DNA of 32,125 bases from Burkholderiales bacterium (lineage in GTDB: Bacteria > Pseudomonadota > Gammaproteobacteria > Burkholderiales > Usitatibacteraceae), in the NCBI GenBank assembly GCA_025359985.1, contig JANYDB010000029.1, positions 1-32,125 of the forward strand, written 5' to 3'. The notes beneath the pieces are model-generated. The model was given only the letters and a program-made list of their open reading frames with translations. It had not been told where the DNA came from and made no database searches. Made by a program: the position numbers and the translations under genes. Positions within the stretch are counted from its first letter, which is position 1. Every line of letters begins with the position of its first letter. Positions 9,568 through 18,007 of the stretch are shown one piece after another.

Positions 9568-9671
9568 CGCTTGATGAACGCGTGATTAACACATGATGAG
9601 CGCGACTATGCGTGATGGCCACGCCACTAAATTATGATTAAATAATATTTACGCCAACCCAAATAACCAAT

Positions 9672-10904
9672 ATGCCCGGCTACCGTTACACCGCCTATGA
9701 TCTTGATGGCCGCGAACAACGCGGCGTGCTGGAATCTGACAGCCCGCGATTGGCACGCGCGCAGTTGCGCGATAAGGGTTTGTTCCCGATGGATGTGGCG
9801 CAAATTGCAGCGGCCAACGACACCTATGCTGCAGGGGGTGGCAAGCGTCGTGCGCATCTGGCCACCGCGGATCTGGCGCGCGTAACCCGGCAGCTCGCCA
9901 CTTTGCTGGGCGCTGGCTTGACCATCGAGCAAACCTTTAACGCCATCATCGAGCAGGCTGAATCCGAGCCCGAACGCCAGCTGCTCGCGGCGGTGCGCAG
10001 CCAGGTGCTGGAAGGCCAGTCGCTCGGCACCGCACTCACGCAATTCCCGAATACATTTTCGGATTTATATCGCACCCTGGTCGCGGCCGGTGAGACCTCG
10101 GGTCGGTTGCCGTTAGTGCTGGCGCGATTGGCGGATTATGTAGAAGAGCAACAGGCGCTCAAGCAAAAATTATTGATCGCGATGATTTACCCGGCGATCG
10201 TCATGACCGTGTGTATTTTGGTGGTGACAGGCCTGATGGTTTATGTTGTGCCGCAGGTAATCGGGGTGTTTGAATCCACCAAACAAACCCTGCCGTTGAT
10301 GACGCGAGCCTTGCTGGCGCTATCGAAATTTATTCAGATCACCGGCGTATTCTGGCTGGTTGCAGGGGTAGCCGCTTTTATCGGAGCGCGCATCGCGCTG
10401 CGCCGTGAAGTGGTACGACGGCGTTTCGATAAGGAGTTGCTGCGCCTGCCGCTGTTTGGTCGGCTGATTCGTTCGCAGGAATCCGCGCAACTAGCCGCCA
10501 CTTTGTCGATCCTGGTCGGCAGCGGCGTGCCGGTTCTGACCGCGTTGCAAGCCGGTGCAGGCGTGGTCGGCAATCTGTCCATGCGTGAAGCCTTACAGCG
10601 CGCCACCGTTGCGGTGCGTGAAGGCTCCGGCCTAGCCCGCGCCATCATTGCGCAACAACAAAAGCCGCCGCTGTTTCCACCAGTGATGGTGCACCTGATT
10701 GCATCCGGTGAAGCCAGCGGCCGCCTGACCCAAACTCTGGAAGCGGCCGCACGTCAACAGCAACGCGATGTCGAAACTCGTACCACCGCGTTCGCCGCAA
10801 TCATTGAACCCGCGATGATTTTAATCATGGGCGTGATCGTGCTGGCGATTGTGCTCGCGGTACTCCTGCCCATTTTTGAACTCAACCAACTTGTCGCCCG
10901 CTAA
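9672..10904 (+). CDS. gspF: Type II secretion inner-membrane platform protein GspF
   Basis: Polytopic platform protein that contacts GspE, GspL and GspM and is thought to be the rotor for pseudopilin addition. The 410 residues start MPGYRYTAYDLDGREQRGVLE and contain the duplicated GspF domain: RVTRQLATLLGAGLTIEQTF near 75 and SAQLAATLSILVGSGVPVL near 275. Three membrane segments are visible (about 170-195, 225-245 and 375-400, the last being ILIMGVIVLAIVLAVLLPIFELN). A 104-bp gap separates it from gspE, with an AT-rich run just before the start, so a secondary promoter is possible but unproven. gspG starts one base after its stop. Confidence 0.95.
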   Translation: MPGYRYTAYDLDGREQRGVLESDSPRLARAQLRDKGLFPMDVAQIAAANDTYAAGGGKRRAHLATADLARVTRQLATLLGAGLTIEQTFNAIIEQAESEPERQLLAAVRSQVLEGQSLGTALTQFPNTFSDLYRTLVAAGETSGRLPLVLARLADYVEEQQALKQKLLIAMIYPAIVMTVCILVVTGLMVYVVPQVIGVFESTKQTLPLMTRALLALSKFIQITGVFWLVAGVAAFIGARIALRREVVRRRFDKELLRLPLFGRLIRSQESAQLAATLSILVGSGVPVLTALQAGAGVVGNLSMREALQRATVAVREGSGLARAIIAQQQKPPLFPPVMVHLIASGEASGRLTQTLEAAARQQQRDVETRTTAFAAIIEPAMILIMGVIVLAIVLAVLLPIFELNQLVAR

Positions 10905-10905
10905 T

Positions 10906-11427
10906 ATGAAAATCCTGCCTTGCTATCGTCTCCCTAACCGCGCATGCGGTTTTACCATCAACCGCGCATGCGGTTTTACCATCAATCGCGCATGCGATGT
11001 CAAACATGAACGCGCACGCGGTTTCACGCTCATTGAAATCATGATCGTCGTCGTCATCATCGCCATCCTCGCCGCGGTCGTCATTCCGCGCATTTTAGAT
11101 CGCCCCGATCAGGCGCGGGTCACGGCGGCTAAAGCCGATATCGCGATCATCATGCAGCAGTTAAAACTGTATCGACTCGATAACGCTGCCTACCCTTCCA
11201 CCGATCAGGGCCTGCAGGCGCTGACCGTTAAGCCCACCACCACGCCTGCGCCGATGAACTGGAAAACCGGCGGCTATCTGGAAAAACTGCCGAACGATCC
11301 CTGGGGTCGGCCGTACCAATATTTGAATCCTGGCCTCAAAGGAGAGATCGATATATTTAGCCTGGGTGCCGACGGCCAGCCCGGCGGCGAAGGCAACAAT
11401 GCGGATATTGGCTCATGGAATCTTTAA
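10906..11427 (+). CDS. gspG: Major pseudopilin GspG with a long, repeat-containing leader
   Basis: Main subunit of the T2SS pseudopilus. The prepilin site RARG|FTLIEIMIVVVIIAIL has G at -1, F at +1 and E at +5, followed by the hydrophobic helix. The mature part has the GspG features YRLDNAAYPSTDQGLQAL, LPNDPWGRPYQYL and a calcium-loop-like C-terminus (DIFSLGADGQPGGEG). The leader is unusually long at 39 residues and contains two copies of NRACGFTI plus a partial third, encoded by a 24-bp tandem repeat. No other in-frame ATG, GTG or TTG lies between 10906 and the cleavage site, so the long leader appears genuine. An upstream in-frame start at 10849 would lie inside gspF and is not needed. Confidence 0.94.
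   Translation: MKILPCYRLPNRACGFTINRACGFTINRACDVKHERARGFTLIEIMIVVVIIAILAAVVIPRILDRPDQARVTAAKADIAIIMQQLKLYRLDNAAYPSTDQGLQALTVKPTTTPAPMNWKTGGYLEKLPNDPWGRPYQYLNPGLKGEIDIFSLGADGQPGGEGNNADIGSWNL
10936..10997 (+). repeat. 24-bp tandem repeat in the gspG leader, about 2.6 copies
   Basis: AACCGCGCATGCGGTTTTACCATC occurs at 10936-10959 and again exactly at 10960-10983. A diverging partial copy follows from 10984 to about 10997 (AATCGCGCATGCGAT). The unit is a multiple of three and encodes NRACGFTI. Each copy contains the palindrome CGCATGCG. Confidence 0.9.
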
Positions 11428-11454
11428 GGTTTTTTGATACAAAGTCGTTTATCC

Positions 11455-12030
11455 ATGAGGCTCTTGAAGCATAAATGGTCTGTGATGCTCGTCAATGCTA
11501 GAGTTTTTAATTCAAAAAACGGGTTCACCTTAATCGAAATTCTGGTGGTGGTTATCATCATTGGTATTGCGCTGTCATTAGCAGTGGCCAAGCTTTATCC
11601 CGACGAGAACGAACGCCTGCGCGAGGAAACCGATCGCGCCGTGGCGATGCTCGAAGCCGCACGCGATGAAGCCGCCTTTAGCGGACACACGATTGCCTTC
11701 AACATCAGCGAAAACACCTTGACCTTTTACGAACGCGACACCCGATCAGCTGAAATAAAATGGCTGCCCGTGAACAACCCGCAACTTGAAGCGCGGCCGT
11801 TTGCCAAAGGTATTATCGCGGCCTTGCGGCTGGGCGGATCTGGTGGCCAAACCAGCGATAAAAATGCGCTAGCCCTGTTCCAACCGGCGGGTGTCGGCGC
11901 ACCTTTTGAAGTGCTATTGGCCTCCAACTTTGGCCAACGCGTGATTGTGGCCGATGCGTTGGGCAACCTGTCATTGGGCAATCTCGATACGGCCACCAAC
12001 GCCAACGCCAGCCAAGTTAATGCGCGCTAA
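11455..12030 (+). CDS. gspH: Minor pseudopilin GspH
   Basis: Minor pseudopilin that sits near the tip of the pseudopilus. The prepilin motif NSKNG|FTLIEILVVVIIIGIALSL is followed by a GspH-type globular domain (ERLREETDRAVAMLEAARDEAAFSGHTIAF). The ATG at 11455 gives a 23-residue leader. An in-frame TTG at 11434, preceded by AAGG, and an ATG at 11485, giving a 13-residue leader, are both possible, and the sequence does not decide. It follows gspG closely and overlaps gspI by 11 nt. Confidence 0.88.
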   Translation: MRLLKHKWSVMLVNARVFNSKNGFTLIEILVVVIIIGIALSLAVAKLYPDENERLREETDRAVAMLEAARDEAAFSGHTIAFNISENTLTFYERDTRSAEIKWLPVNNPQLEARPFAKGIIAALRLGGSGGQTSDKNALALFQPAGVGAPFEVLLASNFGQRVIVADALGNLSLGNLDTATNANASQVNAR

Positions 12031-12481
12031 TTTTTTTACTCATCCCGCCTTATCAACGCGCGCTCAGCAAGCGTTCACGCTCGTGGAAGTGTTAATCGCG
12101 TTGGCGATTTTAGCGATTGCTTTATCGGCTGCCGTTCGAGCCGCGAGCGTCGCGGTAGATAGCGCTCATGAAAGTAAATTACGTACCTTGGCCACCTGGA
12201 TTGCGCAGGATCGGATTGCGCTTGCAAATGCACAGGTTATGACCAGCGCACGCTTGCCACCGGTGGGCGCTAGCAATGACAGCCAAACTTCAGCCGGGAT
12301 TGATTTTGGCATTCAAATTAGCGTAGGCGATACGCCCAACCCCGCGTTCCGCAAGCTCGATGTGCGGGTTCTGCGCCCCAGTGACTCACAGGCGTTGGTC
12401 ATCATGACCACTTATCTGGTCGCAGTCCCTCATGTTTCCAACGCCTCTAATGTTTCCAATGGTTTAAGGGCAGCACCATGA
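12020..12481 (+). CDS. gspI: Minor pseudopilin GspI
   Basis: Minor pseudopilin that forms the tip complex with GspJ and GspK. The leader of 18 residues ends RAQQA|FTLVEVLIALAILAIAL: E is at +5, but the residue at -1 is Ala instead of the usual Gly. The mature domain (AASVAVDSAHESKLRTLATWIAQDRI) is typical of GspI. The ATG at 12020 overlaps the end of gspH by 11 nt. Its TGA overlaps the gspJ start (ATGA). The frame is open further upstream inside gspH, but that extension is not family-like. Confidence 0.9.
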   Translation: MRANFFTHPALSTRAQQAFTLVEVLIALAILAIALSAAVRAASVAVDSAHESKLRTLATWIAQDRIALANAQVMTSARLPPVGASNDSQTSAGIDFGIQISVGDTPNPAFRKLDVRVLRPSDSQALVIMTTYLVAVPHVSNASNVSNGLRAAP

Positions 12482-13116
12482 GCCTGCCATTTAAAGAACG
12501 CCGCGCACAAATTGGCGTCACACTGATTGAGCTGCTGGTGGCAATGGCCATTTTTGCGATCATTGCGGTTATGGCCTATCGCAGCCTGGGCTCGGTATTT
12601 CAAACCCGCGAACAATTGCAAACTGAAACCGCCAAGTGGCGCGACGCCGCCTTATTTTTTTCGCGTCTGGATAATGATTTGAGCGCGCTGCTGGATCGTC
12701 CCATTAAAAACGCCGATAACCTGGCGGAGCCCGCGCTCTTGTTGCGACGTTATCCCGCAGGCCCGAATGAAGCCACCCTGACGTTCACGCGTGCAGGCTT
12801 TGCCGATAACGATGGCGAGATGGCCGCGCCCCAACGGGTCGGCTATCGCCTGCGCGATGGCAAGCTCGAACTGCTGATCTGGACGGGCCTTGATCAAGCA
12901 CCACGCGCCACACCACAAGTTTTTGCCGCATTGAGCCATGTGCGAGAAGCCAGTTGGCGCGCGCTGCATCCAACCCAATCCTGGCAACCGGGCTGGGAAA
13001 AAATCGACACTAATCGCAGCGCTTTTCCGTTGGCGCTGGAATTATCGATCACGCTAGACAGTGGTGAAAAAATAGTACGTACTTTCGCCATCAGAAATAG
13101 CGGCTATGCAAGCTAG
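12478..13116 (+). CDS. gspJ: Minor pseudopilin GspJ
   Basis: Tip-complex pseudopilin of 212 residues. A 13-residue leader ends at RRAQIG|VTLIELLVAMAIFAIIAVMAYRSL, with G at -1 and E at +5. The GspJ signature REQLQTETAKWRDAALFFSRLDNDL follows, then a beta-rich C-terminal domain ending in KIVRTFAIRNSG. The start overlaps the gspI stop by 4 nt and the end overlaps gspK by 11 nt, which implies tight translational coupling across the minor pseudopilins. Confidence 0.93.
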   Translation: MSLPFKERRAQIGVTLIELLVAMAIFAIIAVMAYRSLGSVFQTREQLQTETAKWRDAALFFSRLDNDLSALLDRPIKNADNLAEPALLLRRYPAGPNEATLTFTRAGFADNDGEMAAPQRVGYRLRDGKLELLIWTGLDQAPRATPQVFAALSHVREASWRALHPTQSWQPGWEKIDTNRSAFPLALELSITLDSGEKIVRTFAIRNSGYAS

Positions 13117-14071
13117 GCGCGCACTCCCATATCAACGCGGTGTGGCCATCATCACCGCCCTGCTGGTGGTGATGCTCGCAGCGACGATCGCTACTTATTT
13201 GCTGTCGCAACAATCACGCGCACTCACCCGCACCGCGCGCGCCACCGAGCGCGCCCAAGTTACGTTATATGCAGAACCCACGCTTAATTGGGCGCGGGCG
13301 GCGTTGTTTGCGAGCCAGAACAACAGCGTCTATGTCGCCCTTACACAGCCTTGGGCGCAGCCGATTGCGGCGCAACCGCTGGTCAGCCCGGATGGTGGCG
13401 CGGCGGTACTGGCGTCCGGCCTGATTCATGATGAGGCAGGCAAATTCAACCTCAATAATTTAGTGAAGGTCGATAAAACCGCCAGCGTTGATGATATTGA
13501 AATATTCAAACGCCTGCTCAAAAACCTGAAGCTGAATCCTGATTTAAGTGATGCCGTGGTGGACTGGATCGACGCCGATAATGAGCCGCGCACAAATGGC
13601 GCAGAAGACGGCTATTACATGAGTCTTGCCGCACCCTATCGCACCGCCAATCAGCCGCTGGTGCAGTGGCAAGAGCTGGGCCGGGTGCGTGGCTTTGATG
13701 CCGCCACGATACGGCGGTTAGCCCCCTACATAAGTGCTTTGCCAACGGGTACCAAAATAAATATCAACACCGCGTCGACCGAGGTAATCACCGCCCTGTT
13801 CCCTGATTTATCGGGCGCGGATGTGGCCGATCTGATGCGCAAACGCGCGACCACCCCGTTTCAAAATATTGATGGTGTAACCGAAAAGAAACCGTCATTG
13901 CAGAAAGCGTTATCCACCTTCAATCAGGTGGCGGACGTGACCAGCTCCTATTTTTCAGTCTCGATTGCCATCACCGGAGAAGCTGCGGCCACGCATCAAA
14001 CCGCGCTACTGGACTGCACCGAATCAAAAAAAGGCAGCTGGCCCCGTATAATTTGGGTTCAAGCCCAGTAA
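13106..14071 (+). CDS. gspK: Minor pseudopilin GspK
   Basis: Large tip pseudopilin of 321 residues. The leader MQARRALPYQRG is followed by VAIITALLVVMLAATIATYLL. Like other GspK proteins it lacks Glu at +5 (Thr here), which fits its place at the very tip. The globular part shows the GspK/SAM-like features GKFNLNNLV, LLKNLKLNPDLSDAVVDWID and INTASTEVITALFPDLS. It overlaps gspJ by 11 nt. A 97-bp pyrimidine-rich gap with TATCCC-type repeats (about 14104-14130) separates it from gspL. Confidence 0.93.
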   Translation: MQARRALPYQRGVAIITALLVVMLAATIATYLLSQQSRALTRTARATERAQVTLYAEPTLNWARAALFASQNNSVYVALTQPWAQPIAAQPLVSPDGGAAVLASGLIHDEAGKFNLNNLVKVDKTASVDDIEIFKRLLKNLKLNPDLSDAVVDWIDADNEPRTNGAEDGYYMSLAAPYRTANQPLVQWQELGRVRGFDAATIRRLAPYISALPTGTKININTASTEVITALFPDLSGADVADLMRKRATTPFQNIDGVTEKKPSLQKALSTFNQVADVTSSYFSVSIAITGEAAATHQTALLDCTESKKGSWPRIIWVQAQ

Positions 14072-14168
14072 ATTTTTCTGCTTATTTTTATTTTGATTCT
14101 TATGCTTATCCCTATCCCTATCTTTATCCTGACCAACATGCAGCACCCTCGTTGATGTCCAGCCGCCC

Positions 14169-15557
14169 GTGCTCTTAATCATCACCCTTCCCGATCAAGC
14201 AAACTTTAGCGCGTCCGACACCCGGGCGAGTTTCTTGCTGCTGAATGCGCAGGGCCATGTATTGCGCAGCGGACACGATGTGTTGAGTGATTTGTCAAAT
14301 GCAATGTTAAATACTGTGCCGCGCACCGCACTAGACATCATCGCCACCGTCCCGGCCAGCCGCATCGTCTTCATCGAGACGCCACTACCCCGCGTCAGTA
14401 GTGCGCGACGTGAAGCATTGCTGCGGTATGCAATTGAGGACAAGCTCACAATTGATCCCGATACCATGCATGTGGCGTTGTTAGGGGAAGCACAATCTGC
14501 AGCTGGACCCGCAGCCCAGCCAGCATCGCAACCTGTCGCACGCTATATCGTGGCCGCAATTGATCGCCGTTGGTTTGGTGCAGCGCTTGCGTGGCTCAGC
14601 GCCGCTCAACTCGCCCCGCGCGCAGTGTATGCCGAAACCGAGCGGGTGGCCGCCGCCGTCAATGAATGGGCGATTGTGCTCGGCCCCGACCAGTGCTATG
14701 CCAAACGTCATGACGGATTTGCTTATTCGCTGGACAGCGGTGGTCAAACTTTGTCGGAACCGCCGTTTGCGTTGAGTCTGGCCTTGCGCGAAGTGGCCCA
14801 TCCACCGTCTGTGTTGACCGTATACCATGCGGATGCGGCAAATCCCGCCAACACAATGTTGGCCGAATTAGCATCGCACTGGCAGGCCAAGCTGGGCATT
14901 CCCACGCGGATGGCCGACGCCGTCGCTGTCACGGCCGCACAATCGGGTCATCGTCTGCTGCAACTGTCGAACGGCAATTTGCTCACCAGTGAATTCAAGC
15001 CGCGCAGCCGAGGCGCTGGTTGGGCGCAAAGCCTGCGGCCGGTGATGTGGCTGGCGGCCGCCTTGGTCAGTCTGCAACTGATTTTCAGCGTCGCCGATGT
15101 TTTACAGCTTGATCAACAGCGGCAAAAAATCGAACTTGAAATGCGGCAATTGTTTCAGGCAACCTTCCCCCAAGCCACCACCATCGTCGACCCAGCACTT
15201 CAGTTGCAACGCAATCTGGACACGCTTAAGCATGAACGTGGATTGAGCCAGAGCGATGATCCACGGCTGGCGCTGGCGCAATTATCTGAGCTATCGCAAT
15301 TGTCTGAGCTATCGCAGAACGCGCCCGAGCTCGTCATTAATGAAATCACGATCAGCGAAAATTTTACGGTCTTGTCACTCAACATGCCCAGCCCGGAAGC
15401 ACTTAATCAGTTGCGCCAGAAAGTCGCACTGATGCCGAACGCCAGCCTGAAAATTAATGCGCCGCAAAAAGATAATCCAGGCCAGGTAGTTATTACGCTT
15501 GCCGCGACTACTGGAACACGCTCTGCAACTACAACTGCAACGAAGGCAGGCACATGA
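14169..15557 (+). CDS. gspL: Type II secretion inner-membrane protein GspL
   Basis: Single-pass protein that recruits GspE to the membrane. The 462 residues show a cytoplasmic actin-like domain (about 1-270, with TVPASRIVFIETPLPR and RREALLRYAIEDKL), a membrane segment at about 291-312 (PVMWLAAALVSLQLIFSVADV), and a periplasmic ferredoxin-like domain. GTG at 14169 is the only reasonable start: upstream ATGs in this region run into stops at once. A tandem LSELSQ repeat lies in the periplasmic part near residue 372. Its TGA overlaps the gspM ATG. Confidence 0.92.
   Translation: MLLIITLPDQANFSASDTRASFLLLNAQGHVLRSGHDVLSDLSNAMLNTVPRTALDIIATVPASRIVFIETPLPRVSSARREALLRYAIEDKLTIDPDTMHVALLGEAQSAAGPAAQPASQPVARYIVAAIDRRWFGAALAWLSAAQLAPRAVYAETERVAAAVNEWAIVLGPDQCYAKRHDGFAYSLDSGGQTLSEPPFALSLALREVAHPPSVLTVYHADAANPANTMLAELASHWQAKLGIPTRMADAVAVTAAQSGHRLLQLSNGNLLTSEFKPRSRGAGWAQSLRPVMWLAAALVSLQLIFSVADVLQLDQQRQKIELEMRQLFQATFPQATTIVDPALQLQRNLDTLKHERGLSQSDDPRLALAQLSELSQLSELSQNAPELVINEITISENFTVLSLNMPSPEALNQLRQKVALMPNASLKINAPQKDNPGQVVITLAATTGTRSATTTATKAGT
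15279..15314 (+). repeat. 18-bp tandem duplication inside gspL
   Basis: CAATTATCTGAGCTATCG at 15279-15296 is followed by the same unit with one change (G for A) at 15297-15314. It keeps frame and encodes the repeated hexapeptide QLSELS in the periplasmic helical region. Confidence 0.85.
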
Positions 15558-16138
15558 TCAGCGCCGTTAAGATTAAATGGGCCGCTGCGCAAAATCGTGT
15601 TGCAGATTCGCTCACTAGCAGCGCTTTGTGGCGACGCTGGCAGAACCTGAGCAGCGACGGGCAACGCATCATCCGCTGGAGTACCATGCTGCTTACGGCT
15701 GCGCTCGTTTGGGCTTATGTATGGTTGCCCGCTGCGCGTGATCGCGAGACATTGTCGATGCGTATTCCAGTATTACAGGCGCAGCTGGCCGCCATGCGTA
15801 GTGAGGCCGATGAAGTCAAGCGCATCAACACCACACCGCTGGTGGTGACCACCAATGCGCGTACTCTCGCTGATACCATCGGCTTGCAAATTGCATTTGG
15901 CCAAAACAATACTGCCACCACTGCCAACACCACCGTTACGATTAACGAGCGCCGACAATTTCGCGTCAATATTGCCAGTATCGCTTACACAAGCTGGCTG
16001 GATAATCTGGATGCCGCATTAAAGCGCTATCGAGTGCGCGTGGTATCGGTCAATTTAAAACCCCTACAGCCGGGCAACAGCGCGGCGTTGATGGCCGTTG
16101 AGCTGGTGTTGGCAGATGACGCACCTTCGGGCAGATAA
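15554..16138 (+). CDS. gspM: Type II secretion inner-membrane protein GspM
   Basis: Bitopic platform protein of 194 residues that partners GspL. A cytoplasmic start (SSALWRRWQNLSSDGQRIIRW) leads into one membrane segment (about 40-57, STMLLTAALVWAYVWLP). A periplasmic coiled region (REMLSMRIP-like, LQAQLAAMRSEADEVKRI) and a ferredoxin-like domain ending in LKPLQPGNSAALMAVELVL follow. The start overlaps the gspL stop by 4 nt (ATGA). The stop codon lies within the first unit of an 8-bp tandem repeat. Confidence 0.9.
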   Translation: MISAVKIKWAAAQNRVADSLTSSALWRRWQNLSSDGQRIIRWSTMLLTAALVWAYVWLPAARDRETLSMRIPVLQAQLAAMRSEADEVKRINTTPLVVTTNARTLADTIGLQIAFGQNNTATTANTTVTINERRQFRVNIASIAYTSWLDNLDAALKRYRVRVVSVNLKPLQPGNSAALMAVELVLADDAPSGR

Positions 16139-16170
16139 GCAGATGAGCAGATGAGCAGATGAGCAGATAA
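16131..16170 (+). repeat. 8-bp tandem repeat, five units, between gspM and gspN
   Basis: GCAGAT(A/G)A repeats five times without a break: GCAGATAA, three times GCAGATGA, then GCAGATAA. The first unit contains the gspM stop. A sixth, detached copy (16112-16119) lies inside the gspM coding end and may be the source. The gspN start is 15 nt downstream. Confidence 0.92.
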
Positions 16171-16184
16171 GGCGTAAACATCCT

Positions 16185-16967
16185 ATGAAAATTCGACATG
16201 CACTAGTTTTGCTGGCGGTCACATTTCTGCTCGGCTTGATCGTGTTGATGCCAGCCACGCTGATTCAAGCTCCGCTGAATCGCGCGATGGCATCGAATGC
16301 GGCTTTGGTCGTCACCGCCGGTACTATTTGGTCAGGCACCGCCAAGCTCACCCTGTTTCCCGCAGCGCGCCCGGTGGTGGTGCCGATCACGTGGCGCTTT
16401 GATCCAATGGCATTGTTGCGCCTGCGTCTGGGTTTTTACATCCGCGCAGATTCAGCCGCGCTGGCGGGCATCACCCGTATCGGCGCGGGCATTCGTACTA
16501 TCGAGCTGCGCGATACCAACCTGAAAATTGATAGCGCTCTCATTAACCGCACCCATTCACTGCTTCCGATGTTTGGCTCTCGCGGCACACTGCATCTGAC
16601 TATAAACGAGGGTGATCATATCGTCATGCCCTATCAGGCCGCTGACGGATTGCGCACCGCCGAAGGCAAACTGGCTGCAAAAATTGATAGCCTGACACTA
16701 GGCATGTTTTCATCGCGCCCGTTGGGCACTTATGAAATCGCGGTCAAGCTCAACAATACTACTGCAGAATATTTACTGGTCAATGCCACCGGCCCGCTCA
16801 AATTTGACGGCGGTGGTGCGGTCTCGTGGGGCACCAATCGCAGCTTCGTCTACCGCGGTTTTGCCGTCGCCCCGCGCGAATCTGCAATGCTCCTGACACC
16901 GTTACTGGCGGTGGGCAGACCCACTGCTGATGGCCGCTTGCAAATTGACTACTCCAGCAAATGGTAA
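16185..16967 (+). CDS. gspN: Type II secretion system protein GspN
   Basis: A 260-residue bitopic membrane protein of the GspN family, an accessory T2SS component found in only some systems. A single N-terminal membrane segment (HALVLLAVTFLLGLIVLMPATLI) is followed by a periplasmic beta-rich domain with family-like APLNRAMASNAALVVTAGTIWSG and a C-terminal VGRPTADGRLQIDYSSKW. It is not essential in systems where it was studied. It follows gspM across the 8-bp repeat and overlaps the next hydrolase gene by 7 nt. Confidence 0.87.
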   Translation: MKIRHALVLLAVTFLLGLIVLMPATLIQAPLNRAMASNAALVVTAGTIWSGTAKLTLFPAARPVVVPITWRFDPMALLRLRLGFYIRADSAALAGITRIGAGIRTIELRDTNLKIDSALINRTHSLLPMFGSRGTLHLTINEGDHIVMPYQAADGLRTAEGKLAAKIDSLTLGMFSSRPLGTYEIAVKLNNTTAEYLLVNATGPLKFDGGGAVSWGTNRSFVYRGFAVAPRESAMLLTPLLAVGRPTADGRLQIDYSSKW

Positions 16968-17992
16968 CGCCAATAGATCAGCCCGTTTTAAAAAACGTGG
17001 CGACACCCGCCGCTGCCGTCCCTGCTGGTTACAAAGCCCCGTGGTGGCTGCCGAGTGCACATGCGCAGACAATCTATCCGCCGCTCTTCGCAAAGCGTCC
17101 CACCATTCAATATCAGCGTGAGCGCTGGGATTCCACACCGCACGGCATCGCGGACGGTGATTTTGTCGATGTGGATCGTCTAGCTGGTCACGCCGATAAA
17201 CCGCTGCTGGTGGTATTCCATGGGCTCGAAGGCAATTCGCAAAGTATCTATGCACTGAACTTGATGCACGTAGCACAACAGCGCGGCTGGCGCGGCATGG
17301 TGCCGCATTTTCGGGGTTGCAGTGGTGAGATGAATCGCTTGCCGCGTGCCTATCATTCCGGCGACGCGGCTGAAATTGACTGGATTTTACGCCGCGCAAA
17401 ATCTGAATCACCAAATGCGCCCGTCTATGTTGCCGCCATTTCGTTAGGCGGCAATGCCACCTTGAAATGGCTGGGCGAACAAGGCAGCAACGCCATAAAT
17501 ATTGTCGAGGCGGTCGCAGCCATTTCAGCACCACTCGATTTAACCGCAGCAGGCAATGCGCTCGAAGTCGGTTTCAGTAAAATTTATGCGAAAAATTTTC
17601 TCAACACCATGAAAAAAAATGCGCTCGCCAAGCTTGCCGTGCATCCCGGTATTTTTAATGCCGACGTGGTGCGTGCTGCCACCACGCTGCGCGAGTTTGA
17701 TAATGAAGTCACCGCGCCGCTGCACGGTTATCGCGATACCGATGATTATTGGCTGCGTGCTTCCGCCAAACCAGGCTTATCAAATGTCTGCGTGCCAACG
17801 CTGGTGTTGAATGCGCGCAACGATCCATTTTTGCCGGCATCGGCACTACCTGCCGCATCCGAAGTTTCGTCATTAGTCACTCTTGATTTTCCACTCGACG
17901 GTGGCCATGTTGGATTTTTTTCTGCCCCCTTCCCGGGCAACAGCCAGTGGATGCCACAACGGGTTTTTAATTTTTTTGATCATCAACACTGA
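16961..17992 (+). CDS. Alpha/beta hydrolase of the YheT family
   Basis: A 343-residue cytoplasmic alpha/beta hydrolase (COG0429/YheT type). Family hallmarks are WWLPSAHAQTIYPPL near the N-terminus, PLLVVFHGLEGNSQSIY (oxyanion region), the block HFRGCSGEMNRLPRAYHSGD, the nucleophile elbow AAISLGGNATLKWLGE, NARNDPFLP (acid) and DGGHVGFF (catalytic His). Relatives act on esters, but the physiological substrate is unknown. The ATG lies within the end of gspN, and an AlgC-type mutase starts 15 nt after its stop. It therefore probably shares the gsp transcript, although no role in secretion is known. Confidence 0.9.
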   Translation: MVTPIDQPVLKNVATPAAAVPAGYKAPWWLPSAHAQTIYPPLFAKRPTIQYQRERWDSTPHGIADGDFVDVDRLAGHADKPLLVVFHGLEGNSQSIYALNLMHVAQQRGWRGMVPHFRGCSGEMNRLPRAYHSGDAAEIDWILRRAKSESPNAPVYVAAISLGGNATLKWLGEQGSNAINIVEAVAAISAPLDLTAAGNALEVGFSKIYAKNFLNTMKKNALAKLAVHPGIFNADVVRAATTLREFDNEVTAPLHGYRDTDDYWLRASAKPGLSNVCVPTLVLNARNDPFLPASALPAASEVSSLVTLDFPLDGGHVGFFSAPFPGNSQWMPQRVFNFFDHQH

Positions 17993-18007
17993 AAGCGCGC
18001 ATAGCTT

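Noticed and set aside
10849-10905. Upstream in-frame extension of gspG into gspF
   Set aside because: It only adds out-of-frame gspF sequence. The ATG at 10906 directly after the gspF stop is sufficient.
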